A stretch of 64,000 nt of DNA from Anarhynchus alexandrinus (Eukaryota > Chordata > Aves > Charadriiformes > Charadriidae): assembly GCA_008711295.1 (NCBI GenBank), contig VUYV01000070.1:1574485-1638484 (forward strand). The letters run 5' to 3'. Positions 36,127 to 50,380 of this stretch are shown piece by piece; positions within the stretch are counted from its first letter, which is position 1, and each line of letters starts with the position of its first letter. Both the position numbers and the translations under genes were made by a program. The notes under the pieces were generated by a model. It did not search any database. It worked only from the letters and a program-made list of their open reading frames with translations, and was not told where the DNA came from.

Positions 36127-39100
36127 GCCAGAGACTGCTGAAATCAGTGGGACAAAGGATTGAAGCTATGCTCAGTTTAAGTGTAAACCTTCCTAAAAAA
36201 CCTTAATGTTTGCGTGCTCGTGAACAGAATAGTTCATCATCAGGGCATTTTATTTAAAGTCTGTTTTTAAAATCAAAATGTTAAAATAGGGTAGTGAATG
36301 GTTGATGGCTCCTTTTCTCATAGTATTACTTAAGGTAGAGAAGCAAACTTCTGAGTGCCTATGGATGCATGAAAAATATTACTCTCACTCACATATAAGG
36401 ATTGACATGACATTACTTTAAAACTGCAGGACTTCAGAAGCTCCATTGAAATTCAATGGCTTATGTAGGGTGCCATAACCATGAAACCGCTATACGTGAC
36501 ACCTCAACTTTCAGCAATAAGCAATGAGGACAGAGGAACACAGGAGATCTGCTGGCTCGAGCCTCTTTATGTGCAGAACATTTCATTTAAGAGACTGGCT
36601 GTTATGATTGTCCACCATTGTACTGCTTGCAGTATTTTCTCATGTGCATCATTTCTATGTGCTTTTTCACAGCAGTTAATGCTTTTCCAGGAGACCTGTC
36701 CTTGAAATAAAGGTGGCTGATGAATCTTTCTAGGCAGTGAGCGTATGAGATGAGAGCGGTTCCTGGGTCTTGCATAGTCTGGTCCCTCCCATGCCCGACA
36801 ATTGGATGCTGTCATACTGAAAATGTTTAATGCGGGAGGATTCAGAAAACTTGCTTTTGACACTCTGCTTCTCCAATGCGCACACGGACATCAGGGCCAC
36901 AGACCATGTGCAAATGCCCCAAAATATATTTGTCTCCGAGAATGATAGTTTTCAGTACTTCAGGGAGAGTGAAGAGCTATTCTGAAAGCCAAACTATATA
37001 TGAAGCAGGGAGAAAAAAGTTTCAGCACTTGGAAATTCAGTTCTTAGAAGTGCGTTTCTTAATATGTGAAATATGGTACAAATCCTATAACGATACAGTA
37101 GCACAAATAACCACGATGCTGTCTCCTTTGAAAACTGCGTAAGTGCAGCAACAGTTTGGATATCTGTGGATTTATCATTGATTTCAGTTTTTTGATGGAT
37201 GAAGCATAATGGGATTTCTTTCTAAAACACCAAATGGACAATAGGACACAAAAAGCATGTCTATACTTTCTTTTGTTTTAATCCAAGCAGTCATACAGAA
37301 TTGTATGTTGCTTTAAGTAATCGCTTTATATTAGCAAAGAAATTTCGTTAATAAATAGTCCAATATTCCAATATTTTGTCGGACATTTTAATATTCTGTT
37401 TTGCTTGCTAATAAGGCCTTTCAAATGTGTTTTTTTTTAATATATTATAGAAATGGCAGTTATTTATATAATTGAGTTGTCGCTTTCCCACGTTTGGGGA
37501 TATCTTTGAGAAAGGAATGGAATCGATACTTTCAGAGATGTTGCTGCTGGTTTGAATTTCAATTCCATCCCCAAACCATATCTAAGGAAAGCCAGGAAAA
37601 GTTAATTTTGTGTGCCCATGAAAATGCTAGATTATGTAAGAGTACAGGAACCATATTTGAAGGATAAACAAATGCCTAGTGTAAAACTGACTGCACACAA
37701 GTGGGTTATTAAAGTTGTTGGATGGAAGTAAAAAGAGCTAAGATGTATCATATGGTGGTGGGGGAGCACTGAAAGGATACCCTGCTGTGAAAGGTATACT
37801 GCAGACAAATATACTGATATTTGCTATATATACCACATATGCTGCTATCAAATACATTCAGTACTTTTGGCCAACCATCAAAGAGACGTTTGGAGTAGAT
37901 ATGGGACAAGCCAAGATGCAGAATGTTCAAAGTGGTAATATTAAAGTCTGAGACGTGGAGGCAGGTGGATGCCCTAATTAACAACAGTTGCATGCTCACA
38001 AGCTGCTGTTTTACAAACACTAGGAAGTGAACTGTGTATCTTATTATCTAATAATGTCCCATTTTTGATTGAATGGTAAACTTATTAAGATAACTGGAGG
38101 AGGCTGTTGGATAGCTAAGACTTCCTGAGAAAGGTACAACTGCATTGGTTGGTTTGAGACAGAGGCTGGGCTGGAAAAATAACTCTACATGGGATTGTGC
38201 AGGCTACAATCACAGCCAGCAGTGATTCCTTTTCAGCAAAAAACACAGATAATACAAAATTCCTCCAATGCATTTATTAAAATTTTGGTGCATAAAATTA
38301 TGGAATCCTTCTCTTGGAACATTGCACTCTCCAGGGTATTCTGACACTTTCTTACTTTGCCACATATTTTTCCTCCTAGTGCTCGCAGGTGGCAGAGGGT
38401 TCGTGAGCCCCGTGGTGCTCCCTGGTACACGCCACACTCAGAAGCTGGTGGAAGCAGCACCTCTGCTCCAGCTCCTGGGGAGACGTTGTTCTTCTGCCTT
38501 TGAACAGGAGTGGGGTGCACCTCATCCATTATTTAGAGAATAAGTTCCTTAAGTTTGCTTCAGAAGGTTGCCATGTGCTTTTTGGAGAGAGAAGGGATGA
38601 AAAGGATGTATTCTTTTTTTAAGTAACAGCAAGACTGAAACTCCCATGGAAATGGGATCTTGATGGATTTAAAAAAGAGGAAAGGAAAAAGAACTATTTT
38701 AAAGTAGCAAAATAATATAAATGGTTTTATGTATGCATGCTTACACATTTTGGAGGGCTAGTTCACCAAAAATGGTGATAGCTCTCAGCTCTGGGAACTC
38801 GAGTGAAAAATAAAACCACTTGAGCTCAACTATCTTACAGGATAAAAATCTGAATTTGACTCTTTTTATAAGCTAAGAGAATAGAACAACACATTGGTAT
38901 ACAGCTGTAGAAATAACTGAAAGTAAATATTTTTTCTTTATTTGAATGGCTTGATCAGTATTCACCTCCCCAAGAAGCAAAGTTGAAGGGTCTCTGAGTT
39001 GCTTGAATTTGCTTAGGGGAAATTATGAAGCCACATTGAGACGGTAAGGGTGGGACCTTGACTCTGTTGGAATTGATGGCAAAAGTTTGAGCAAATGGGA

Positions 39101-39465
39101 TTCAACCTGATGATTCTGCATGGCTTCCTGTGCAATACCTCCTCCACTGAATTAAGTACAGACCAGAAGAGAACAGAAACCGTGTAAAAAAGGCAGCTAG
39201 GCAGTAATGGGAAATTAGTAAAGAATTCTTAAGGACATTTATGATAACAAATGTCTAAACCTAGTTTTCAGGATTGGTTCAAGTTTTATTGTATTGCTGC
39301 AGCCTTAAAAGAGGTGGAGAATATTTGTCTAGATCAAGGAGATCACAGAAAACTGTTTCGTGTTAATTCTGCAAACAAAATGTAACATCTAATTAATTCT
39401 TTCTGTGCCTGATGTTTTTGATTCTGGCTGGTTTAGATACAGATCAAATTGTTATTTCGATTATA

Positions 39466-39687
39466 TCTGTTCTCTTTTTTCCTTCAGATGCACAGGAAAT
39501 AAGATTAATTAAGAAAAACAACAGGAGAGCAAGGGAAACACCCAGAGCATGGAATTTTGATGTTTTTCGCTCTTATTTTTCAAGGAATTTTTGGTGTTTG
39601 TTGACTGCAATGGACTGTTTAACTATGCAGCAAATAATAACTGATGTTTTGAGCATGATAGTTATGAATACGCAAGATCAGCTATGA
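39466..39687 (+). other. Splice-acceptor-like site with short open frame
   Basis: A strong pyrimidine tract at 39466-39485 ends in CAG (39485-39487). The following sequence stays open for about 65 codons to a TGA at 39685-39687. The frame includes a basic stretch (IRLIKKNNRRARETPRAW) followed by aromatic residues. This is the arrangement of a terminal coding exon. I recognise no protein family, and in AT-rich DNA pyrimidine tracts ending in AG are common. No poly(A) signal is seen immediately after the stop. Confidence 0.2.
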
Positions 39688-42600
39688 AAAATATCTGCTG
39701 AAGTATCTCTTCTGTGGATACAGTATAGGAGGCTTGCAACTGATCTGAGTGTGTATGATATGCATTTAAAATTTGTGCACGTGTGTGTATATGTACTTAA
39801 AAGTACTATGGAAGCCAATTATTTTTAACATCTTGATTTCAAGGTCAATATAATTTGTTTCTTCTCGGAATAATACAGGAAAAGAAAGATGAAAAAAGAA
39901 AATGAAAGATTTCATAAGCTTTTATCTTGGCTGTTATTTCAGGAAGTCCTTATGTAGCGTGTACAAAAAAAAAGGCAAAAAGCAAAATACAGTGCAAAAA
40001 TGAGTTGTGACATGAGTGGTAAGTGGAATCAGAGTATACAGTAAGACGAAAAAATCTTTTATATGCTTCGGTTCACATTAATATTGATGAAGACTGCATA
40101 AATTGATGTTGTTAACTCTTCTTTTTTGACTTAGTTATATAATTCATGGTTTAAAAAATACAAAATGCCAAAGAAAACTTTTTTTGGAGGATCTTGCAAT
40201 ATTTCTTGAATGGTTTATGTTTGGAGATCAGTTTTATTGTTATGATTAGAGGTATGAACAGCTGCCTAATTTAGAACTCAAGTATAAAAAAAAATGAATG
40301 GGATAATCAGAAAATCGGAAGTGTCCTCTTTCCTTTTTACACTCCCCTTTTCAAAACTGGAATCAAAATTACGGAAAACGTCTGTGCTGTAAAATGACCT
40401 GTGTACTGCTTTATCATGTGAAATAACTTGATTAATTTGCTTCCATTTAACAGTCAAAATATGAGTCTGTTGTGGATCAGAAAAGCTTGATAGAACCTGG
40501 CATGAGACCGTTGTGATTTTGAGAGGTGAATATAATGATGCTTATATACAGCCATTTTTTGTTTTATTTTGCTGTAGATATTAGTTTTTTCTTCTATTTA
40601 TGATGCACTTGGCTCAGAGAAAAGAAGGTTCTAAATGCTCCAATAAACCTGATTTTTCTTTTCTACAAACTGATAAAATCAGACAGAGTCCCAAATCAGT
40701 TGTTGTAATGTTCTGGCTGTCAAGCAACAGACAGAAAAAGTGATCAGGTCACTTTAATGCTTTTTCCAGACGATATACCTTCATTTAGCGTATTTTTCCT
40801 GCAATTTAAAAAGATATAAACGAGCGGCTCTGTTAAAGAAAACAATCTAGGAGGGAGGAGAAACAGTAGGCAGCAGATATCTGTGCTACCTCGCTGTAAG
40901 CGCTCAGCTGACATTAAGTCATGCACGCAACAGCTCTCTGAGGTGCCTTGCTGGAAGTGTTATCTCCATTTCCAGGATTTCTCATTTGACCATCAGCACT
41001 GCTTTTGCTAGGATCTCAGGGGAGGATTAAAAAAAAAAAAAGCTGAAGAAACCATCCAATCTGCTGCATTTGTGTGTATGCTACTAAAACTCATCTCCAA
41101 TGGGACTTTTGTGAAATTTTACTCATAGAGGCTGACATCTATATTTGACACCTGTGGAAATACTGAACTTCTTGCCATTGTGGCATTTTATTCTCAAGTC
41201 AGATACTCATCAGATATATGCACTGTTAATTACTAGTGGAACAACCCAAGACTCCTTTTGGTTTTCTAGTACCAGTAATATCACCAGAGATCATAAAGTA
41301 ATACTGTGCAATAAGAAAAATGTAAACAAATGTTTATGGTGAGGATGCGTATTATTTAGAATAGGAAGTAAATTTAAGAGGAGCAAACCCACTTCTGCCA
41401 GCTAACTCGGCATTTGCTTGCAGCCCTTTCAGCTCGTGGTGTGGCCGCCTGCCTGGGCTGTCCCAGCTGGGGCAGCCCCAGAAGGGCTCCCCCTTGGTAC
41501 CACTCCAGGGACACCCATGTTTTGGAGAGGAGCTAATGTTGGAGCGCACAGTTGGCACATGAACAGAGCTTTGGGGCCAGGATTTTGGGCTCTGTGGATT
41601 ACTTGCAGCCTGCGCAAGAGCGCACGAGTAGCTGCTTCTGCCTCATTTTTAATTTCTGTCTCGCAACAGCTTAATGAGGAGGGAAGCATAACCTCCATTT
41701 TGAAAGTTACTTTTTTTATTTCACAGGAGTTATGCTGCCATTTAGGGATAGAAATACCCTTTTCTATGCTCCTTCTAGACTTGGGCAACCATCATGTGCC
41801 CTATTTAGGCAGGCTTTTATAATGCCTTGAGTGGTACCCAAAAGCAGGCAGAAGGGAAGGGTGGCCCAGTCTCGCTTGATGTGCTTGAGAAGTAACATCT
41901 CCTCTATGAACCAGAAAGAAACAAATTCAAACTGCTTTTACTGGCTTTGCTGTAATTAGATACTGATAACAATAGCTGAGAAAATATTGTATGCTTTCCG
42001 TGCATATGGTTGCAGGAGACCACCGCTGCACAGAGCAGTCTATAGGATAAGAATGTATTGTAGCCTGAACGGTTGTAGTGTAGCTGGTACAGTTGTAGCA
42101 GAGACCTTGAGAGCACAGACATAAGAAACCAAAGTTCCTCGCACCAGAGGACGATGTATTGATCAGTGTGAGTGCAAACTGGAGAGGAACTGGTTTTAGA
42201 GAATTGCAAAACCAATACACAAGGTTTAATTGCGCTGATGAAGCCATTAGTGTGCTGTCTTGAAAGCTGTTCATAACTAATAGCACAGATGAAATTGTCT
42301 TTAGATTGTATTTGTATGCTTATAACAAAAAGCATCTACTGCTGATGCTGTGCATCAGAATCAGGTCATCCTATATCCTGTGCTGTACAGGTTACATGCA
42401 TAGGTATTGTCTGCTATCATTAAAAGCAACAGTGCTTTAGTATCTGGTCTAAGATGTTACTGATTGTGTTAAATCGGTCTTGTATCCCACTATTAAATCT
42501 GGATGCAACATCTTATTGGAGTAGAGTGTATTTATGTATCATCAGAAAGGTCCTTTGTGTATTAATTATTTCACAGTTTCTTTTGTGAATATTCCTTCTG

Positions 42601-44498
42601 TCTGAATAGCCTGCCAGGAGTATACTCATGATGAATATCCATTTTCCCAGACTGAGACTACTAGCAAAAATATCAAGGTTTTACTGTAATTAGTTCTTTT
42701 TCAGATCTGTGTATAAACTCTTGATTACATTTCTTATTACATTTTGGTACAGATAATTAATACCATATCCTGTAACATGATTTCCTATAAAAACAGAAGG
42801 TATGCATTCCTTTTATTTAAGACCGCGGTGTACCACAGTAATTGAATTTTATAGACCGGAGGCTTAAAAATAAGTGCAGTTTCTTGATTATAAGAGAGTG
42901 TTGCTTTCCCAGTTTCAAGGTGCGAGTTGCTTGCCAGCATTTGTCAGGCTGTAAGCCTAGAATGGACCCTGGGGAATCTCAGCTCAAGTGTCAGTGGAGG
43001 TGACGGAGATTGGTGGGATGTGAACTGGCATCCTTTCCCCCTTCCCTCCTCACGCAATACTGGAAATGAGCTGCCAGCATGGGGGGGGACTTCCAGTCTC
43101 TCATGAAGAGGACCCCCGTGCTTGACACTCTTGGGACTTTTTCAGCTGTCAGAGCTCTGTCATGTTTTTCCTCTAGATGCAAACAGCTGCTTGGTCTTTC
43201 TGTTGGGCGTGCTTGGCCCACAAGCTACTTAGATGTTGATTTCCTCCAGGTTCTTCGCCTCTGTAATTCCTTAGTCTTTGGGAATGATGTATGGTGGAAT
43301 CTAGTCTAGGGAGCAGGCGTCTTCATGAGTAGAGTATTCAACTATAACATGATATAAAAAACTTTTGGCTGCAGAATGTCCTAAGGATCGGAGTAAAGGA
43401 TAGTGTAGCCATTTGTCTTGCAAAACAAACTCTTAAATACGTTAACTCCACTTGGCTTTTCAGCTAAGTTCAGTTCAGCTTGTGGCTCGACCTACTTTGA
43501 TTTCTCTTGATTTTTCTCATACTTTTTAACAATTCGTTAAAAAAAAATTCCATTTTCAGTTGATCAATTTTCTTATACTTTTTGTACTTGCTTTTTTCTG
43601 TTCCTGTTATTTAGAAGAATCCCAGTTCAGGTTTGATATCTGAAATTCAGACTGATTCTCAACCTGGCATCCACTGATACATTCATGCCCTGGCTTCCAA
43701 TAAAAAGCAATTAATATACAATACGTATTCTCTCAATTCGTATCTAATTTCCTTTATTTCTCTATTTTTAATGGATTGATGAGAATGCAAAATAACTGTT
43801 TTGATATCTAGATGATGATAACAATTTCTACTGTATCAGGCACAATAATGGCAAAAACAGCCTTCAGAAAGCTATTAAACAGAATTCGAGATTTGTCATG
43901 CCCTTGGTTCAGCTGTGGAATGGGAGAAAACAGTTATTTGCGCAGAGTGAAAGGAACTGCAGAGTTTTGTCAATTGCAAACAAAATTCACAGTATATTGA
44001 AACATTACAAAGCCTTTCCGTTCCCAAAGTGCTCATGGTTATCTGCTATATTACATAACTTTAATCTGAGCCGCTTTAGAAAGCAAAAAGGCTCTTTTTT
44101 TGGCATTAAGCTATCTGTAGTACTGAGGCTGACATTTTGAAAAGTAAATGGTAAGCCTGAGTGTCTGAGAAGTCAGTTTAAGATGTCTTAAAAAGGCTTT
44201 AAGAAGTTAAGCGCCTGCCATCCAAAAAGTGTAGTCCTTTTTGAGGCCTCTAAACTTGAACATCCAAAATCATCAGCTGTTTCTGAAAATTTTGCTCACA
44301 CAATACCTGCATTGCTTTTTTGCAAGGCAAAAGCTTTAAAAAAAGCTTTAAGCTGTTCAGCTGCCATGTAGGACAATAGATCTACATGGAAAAGACAAGT
44401 GATGGAAGACAAAATGGCACTACAGGGTATGAATGAGTTGAGTGAATTTTCACAACGGTGCTGTGCAGCAAAGAATTTACCTCGCTTCTAGTTTAGTG

Positions 44499-44518
44499 TT
44501 GCCACCAATGGGTGGCAA
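44499..44518. repeat. Small hairpin (8-bp arms)
   Basis: TTGCCACC and GGTGGCAA are exact reverse complements separated by AATG. No poly-T or gene end follows, so I assign no function. Confidence 0.5.
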
Positions 44519-46880
44519 TCCAGCTCACAAAGAATTTGTTTATGGCCAGTCCTTTTTTAGGGATTTTATTCTTGTATGTGATGGTTTTCCATAAGGTTTT
44601 GGGTCTATGTATAAGCATGTACTAATCAGGGAGAATTAGGAACTTACTGGGCTAGGAATTGGGTTGTGCTCAAGAAAATACTGGCCTCAGAGAAGAGGGG
44701 TAGGAAATCTCAACTGCCTTGGGTTTAATCTTTGTAGAAATGCCAGTGGAGGCAATTAGTGTTAGAGAAGCTCATAAATAAATTGAACCGTAAATTTATT
44801 TATATTTGTTACTAACACTCACCCCTATGAAAGTGTTATCAGAGGATCTGATTGAAGGGCCTGACAGAAGAAGATACAGATAAATAGGCAAAGTCAGTGT
44901 TAATAAATACCCAAGATCAGATAATAATCACTGAAGAGTTTTTGAGTAACTTGGAGATGAAGCAACTCAGATAAATTAGCAATTGTGATGTGAAGCTTCT
45001 CATGTAAAACTCCAGGGTCTCTTGCTGATGCCAGGACTCCAGGGGAGAGCTGGGAACCACCGCCAGTTAAGGCTGAAGACTGTATGGGACAAATGAGGAC
45101 AAATCACAGCAAACAGTGAAGGGGGGAATGTGGGGCTAAATACAATACATCGGGGAAGAGTCTTTTTAAAGGGAATCCATGCTTGGCAAACCTGATTTGA
45201 TCTATTTGATGCAGCTTGCTAGGATTTCCAGAAGGCATTAGACAGTTCTTAAAGGCTCTTACGGAAATGAAGCTTCCATGGGAAGGAGGGAAGATCCTTG
45301 CAGGTGTGGGCAGCAGCTTGAAGAGCAATGTGCCCCTGCCCTTTGTTTGCTAAAATATTAACTGTAATTAGGGGAAAATAACATGTAAGGTAGATTAAAT
45401 ACATAAAATATATTTGTAAGGTGGTGGTGTATCCTAGTAAGGGATGTCATCTGCTGCTTTTTGCTGAAGTAAGCTTGTGATTTTCTGAAATTATTTCATC
45501 GACGGGCCACAGACGAACCTTACAACACTAACAAGCATTTAGCTGGGTCACTCTAATCTACCTCTGATCTGATAGTCAACAGACTTAAATTTCTCACCCA
45601 GCTCTGGTCTGTACCACTCGTTCCCTGTTCGCTTATGGTAATCAGGAAACCGGCCTGAGTCAATAGCCCTGACTTGGCAGTGAGGTGCCCAACACAAACC
45701 CCTTCCAAAAACCTGAAACTAGCTATCCTAATGCCCTGGAAATGTGAATTCTTTGAGAGTACACTATTCTGGCTTCAGGAAAGTTTGGCTTGTTCACCTT
45801 TGCTGCTTTGCTGCTGTGGTAACTACCCAACTGACCAGAAAAATTGGCTCCATCGTTTTATAGCTATAAATTCCTTAAGAGTGTGTGGTTTTGAAAAGCT
45901 GAAACATAACCAGAATGAGGGAAGAACTTTGAGACAGCTAATGTATGTCCAAGGGATTAACTGAAAGGGAGATTAAAAAGGGAGACATAAAATAGAGCAT
46001 TAAACATTCAGATCAGAGCAAGGAGGGAACAGGAGAAAAGCTGCTTCAGATCAGCCCAGTGAGAGGAAGGAAATAAACTTGAATTTTTGTAAACTTCATT
46101 TAAATTGAAAATGGTTTGAAATGGATATCTGAGACATACTTTACAATACCCAGTGTGTTCTTAAGTGTTTTCAATTTGCTTATTTTGAAAATTCTTCTGA
46201 ATATACTTTTGCATCTTAACCTGTGAGGTTGTTTTTGTTTGGTTTTAATGTTTCTCCGACAGATGAAACCTGTGAGCTTTTCAAAGTCAAAAGCCAATTT
46301 GAGAAAGCTGTTTTTCTGTATCCCTGAACAACATTTCTGAAAAATACAGCAAATGTATTTACAGTTTCTACAAGCAGAACTAGAAAATTCTGGCTAGATG
46401 TTTCAATTATGCTACAGGCATTTGTTCTCTTACTGTATTTACTTTAGAAGTTCAAGCATCAAAACTCAGGTACAGACCTGGGCTTCTGACAACTTTGTGA
46501 TGGTATATGTAGAAGTAGGGCTATTTTTTAAAATTGTTTCATTACTAGCAGTCATTTTTATTAGAAGAGTGCCCAGAGGTCAATCAAAAATGGAGCCATG
46601 CTGTGCTAGGCATGGGAAAAATACAAAATAACAGATGATTTGTGTCTCAAATTTCATTGTGCTTCCAATCAAAGTAGACACAGTGGCCTTGCTATACTGG
46701 GGAAATATCTAATCTTTGTGATTTCAGAATATTTTTTAGTAATGGAACTGGCCTCAGTTTTGGCCAGGATTCCTTGTCCGTGTTTAACTGCTGCATCCAA
46801 AAATAATACAGTCTATTTTCTCACCATGTTTTATCATTCATTCGTCCATTTACTTCCTAGACAGCATAGCACAAGTGTCC

Positions 46881-46960
46881 TGTTTGTTTTGGTCAAGACT
46901 GTTTTGCTTTGGTTTTTTGTTTGTTTGTTAGCTATGGCTTATTTGCTTTGTTTTGTTTTT
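46881..46960 (+). repeat. T/G-rich low-complexity tract
   Basis: Repeated TTTG and TTGG words over about 80 bases, broken by a short mixed stretch around 46930-46942. Confidence 0.55.
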
Positions 46961-49900
46961 CCAAATGCCGGAGTCTCCCTAATCCTTGTGTCACTTCTGA
47001 GTAACTTAGAAGTGTTTTGACTAATGGAATAAAAACATTAATATGGTTACTTCTCATAGTGTTTAGCAGAGGCCTTGGTAATGGTTACATCTTTCTTAGT
47101 AAATCCATACAGTAGCATATATCTCAAGAATAACATCACATTTGACATTAATTTCAATTACAAGTTAGGCTATTTTATTATTTTTTAAATTTGTCTCTCA
47201 ATGGCAGAGACTTCTATAAACCTTTTTAAAGTAGTGCAGTTACACTTTGGAATTGCATCATATTAGTGTTTTGACTAGTTATAAACCAAAGTATCAAATT
47301 TTTGCATGAAATTTTACAGAGAAAAGGAAACAAGACATAAATTTTTATACGATTTTATATTAGTATTTTGTTCCTAGATAGGACTTTTTCTTCAAAATTA
47401 ATGAACATGTTATTTGTCTCTCTTGTGAATTTGAAGTTTAAAAAATTCAAGTTAAATATAGTACATAATTATGTGAGGTGAAAAGACAGATACTTTTTGA
47501 ACGTTGGTGATAGCTCACCTTCAAGATTTTCTCAGATATTAGTACTGAGAACTTGCATTTACTTTGTTAACTTAATATTTTCAGAATTTTGTAGAACTTA
47601 GATAAATAGGACCTGCAGAAGGTCCTTCAAATCATGTTCATGTTGAAAATCACTCTGTGGACACGAATCTAGCTTGTTACAAATAGTTGTACAAACTCCA
47701 AAGTAAAGCCAATGAAATGAATGCATATTGTTGGTGGTATTCATGTGTAGCTGCGTGTACGTAGAAAACAGGGATTTGTTTTCTCTGAGAATTTTCTCAA
47801 CTTGTTAAATGACTGTTTAAATACACTCAATGAGATGGAAAATCAAGCTTGGTGTTGGAGACAACCTGCCATGACAGAACAAATTTTCCTAGTAATTTAA
47901 TTAAAGGACTGTTCTGGGTTTATACAGGTACATCTAAAGGGGAAAAAAATATGATATGAGATTTACTATTAAATAATTCAAGAAACATGAATGTTACCTG
48001 GAGAACTGAATTCTAACTCCATGATGTCTGATTTTTCAGGAAGTCCCAAATTCTTAATATTGTGCCAAATGTCATCACTTAATTCTATGAGGGCATTTAT
48101 ATTTTTGGCTCAGATGAGTCCCTAAAGTCTGTAAGTAGCAGAGATGCCGGGCTGGTGGGCACAGTGCAGGGCTTGCGTGACCATGGGGCAGCTTGATGAC
48201 ACCCTTACTCGGGCAGAGCAGGGCCCATGGCCTCCAGCACTGCTAGGAGGGAGAGTTTGTGCTGGTAATGCCCTCCTTGGTGGGACACCAGCTGTGGAGG
48301 TTCAGATGGCCGTACTCTCTGCGGGCTCTCCTCCTCCTTTCTGCGCAAGAGGGCAGTGGGAAGGAGTGGATTGAGTGGAGTGGTTGTGACTTTTACCAAT
48401 ACACCTTGATCCATGAGGTGTGTTTATTTTAATGTTATTGTACAAGTCAAAATGATGAAAACATGACATAAGCAGGGCAGGCAATATTAGCTCTAATTTT
48501 GTTTGGTTTTGGAGAAGCGCATCGCTACTTCAGTACAGCTGATCTTAAAGGATTAATCCAGTCTCAGATATTACTGCAGGGGAAGCTGTGGGCAGAAAAG
48601 TGAAATCCTGGTTTGAAGGGAGAGTTGAGAGGATGCAATCACCATTTGAGTCAATGGAAACTGTAAGGAGCCAGCCAGACTGAGATGAGGCAGAGAGCTA
48701 CTTTTTCAGAATTAGAGGAATTCGTTGATGGAACAGTGCTTGGCATAAGGAGTTCCCGTGCTGGAGGCTCTGTGTGCCATCCGCTAGATGGGATTTCTTC
48801 TCAGGGATGAGGGGAGTGTTTAAAATTATTTTTGGCAAGGCAAATAACTGCAGAATTGGTCATGAAAGGATGGTAATAAAAGAAAAATGCATGAAAAACC
48901 CCAAAGGGATAACTGTTGCTGAAACCGTGGGAAGCTCTTCTACCTTTTTGTTTGTTTAAAAAATGCAACAACCTGATTCATATGTACGAAAAAGCTAGGA
49001 ATGTATAGATTCCCACAAAGGCGCAGGACATATTTCAGTCCTTTGGAATTGCCTTTCTGAGAATGTGTTAATTTATTTTATTTTATCTAGAGGCAAAGAA
49101 AGGTACTGCCTATAGCAGGTAATCCTGCAGAAATATGATCATCAAAGTATTGCTTATGTTGATTCCTGCTGAGAAATTACAGGGGAAATAGGCTCAGAAC
49201 TTGCCTAAGTGAGTTTTGCTACTGAAACACATTGAGATGGAAGTGTGGATCTCATAAGATGTAATCAGTTTGCCTTCTGGTGCCATGGTTATGTTTGCAG
49301 CAGGATTATAGCTTTGCGATTGCTGTATCTGTTAGGGAACAGATATAAAAAACGTTTGAATGTAATGTGAAGAAACACTTAAGACTCCTGGGGTAAAATC
49401 TGTTTTCCATTGCTAAGTCAAATTTTTAGTAGTAATGTTGAGTAAATTTTATATTTAAATTTTGATTCCTCATTTAAGAGAGATGAAAATAATAAATCTT
49501 ACCTGCAAAGTATGGTATGAACACTGGAATATGATTCTAAAAATAATAAAGCATTGTATGTTTCCTAGTCTACATTATGTTTGTTAAATTTTGAAAGTGG
49601 TCCAAATTTGGGCTTTCTCCAACAGAGTGAGAGGGAGACTGCATAATTTTCAGCTGAGTTTAAGAGTAATGCAGAAAAGAAAGTACTGACATAGATTCTA
49701 AATAGCTTAAGATTTCTCTGCTGTAAGCTGGAATCACTGAATTTCACAAATATTGTAGGATATTCAGGAGTAAGGAGAATGAAAAACTCAAGGCAGAAAT
49801 TATATGAACTTCCATCATAAATATGAAAGCCAGAATAATGATATTATCTGAAAAAAAACCCAATTACTGGTGTAGAGTAAAATATTTCCGGTGTTGTAGA

Positions 49901-50380
49901 ACAAAATGTTCAAAAAACTTCTACCACTTTAATAGTCTATATTTTATTTTGTACACTCAAAAATTGATTTTACAAAGTTTTATTATTTAAACATCTGCAT
50001 AGAACTCTCTTTTTTAGTTTGTACTTGTTGCATTGTCTTTGAGTAAAAAAAGACGTATTTCTTTACTTTGCATTTTAATGTAATTATTCAGGCTTACGTT
50101 AATAAGGAGGCTGGCATTTCATAGAAAGCACGAATCTTGTCAGTGTGTTGTTGTTATAACTGTCATCTGGCTAAAACTATATATCCTACGATTAGTTTAG
50201 AAATGGATTTATGGGTGTCAAATTCAGGATTTGTCAATTGCAAACACCTTGAGAGGAGGGGTGAATCTTTGCTTTTCTGACCCCAGACAGCAACTTTACG
50301 AGCTCATATTCCCCAGGAGTGACTGGACCAAAACTAAATCCAAAGTTTTGTCAAACCTATTTCTTTTGGTCTTTATTATC

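Larger units (their letters stand above)
33178..39465. other. AT-rich non-coding stretch with GC-rich islands
   Basis: No gene is recognised. A GC-rich patch lies at 34250-34450. A 16-bp perfect palindrome lies at 34061-34076. A larger GC-rich block at 35614-36126 is described separately. The remaining short frames lack any domain. Confidence 0.5.
39688..50380. other. AT-rich non-coding stretch with two GC-rich patches
   Basis: No gene or transposon is recognised in 10.7 kb. GC-rich patches lie at 41400-41620 and 48140-48370, each crossed by overlapping frames on both strands (134 and 119 codons at the first). A hairpin with perfect 8-bp arms and a 4-nt loop lies at 44499-44518. A T/G-rich tract lies at 46881-46960. 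Two overlapping minus-strand frames at 41904-42335 (143 and 119 codons) have no domain; the 126-codon + frame at 46640-47020 is hydrophobic mainly because it crosses T-rich DNA. Confidence 0.5.

Noticed and set aside
41418..41822. 134-codon + frame with a 119-codon frame opposite
   Set aside because: Openness on both strands in a GC-rich patch points to composition; no recognisable motif.
41904..42335. 143-codon minus-strand frame
   Set aside because: A second frame of 119 codons overlaps it on the same strand, and no domain or splice context is visible.
46640..47020. Hydrophobic 126-codon frame resembling a multi-pass membrane protein
   Set aside because: It crosses T-rich sequence, matches no family I know, and has no splice or promoter context.
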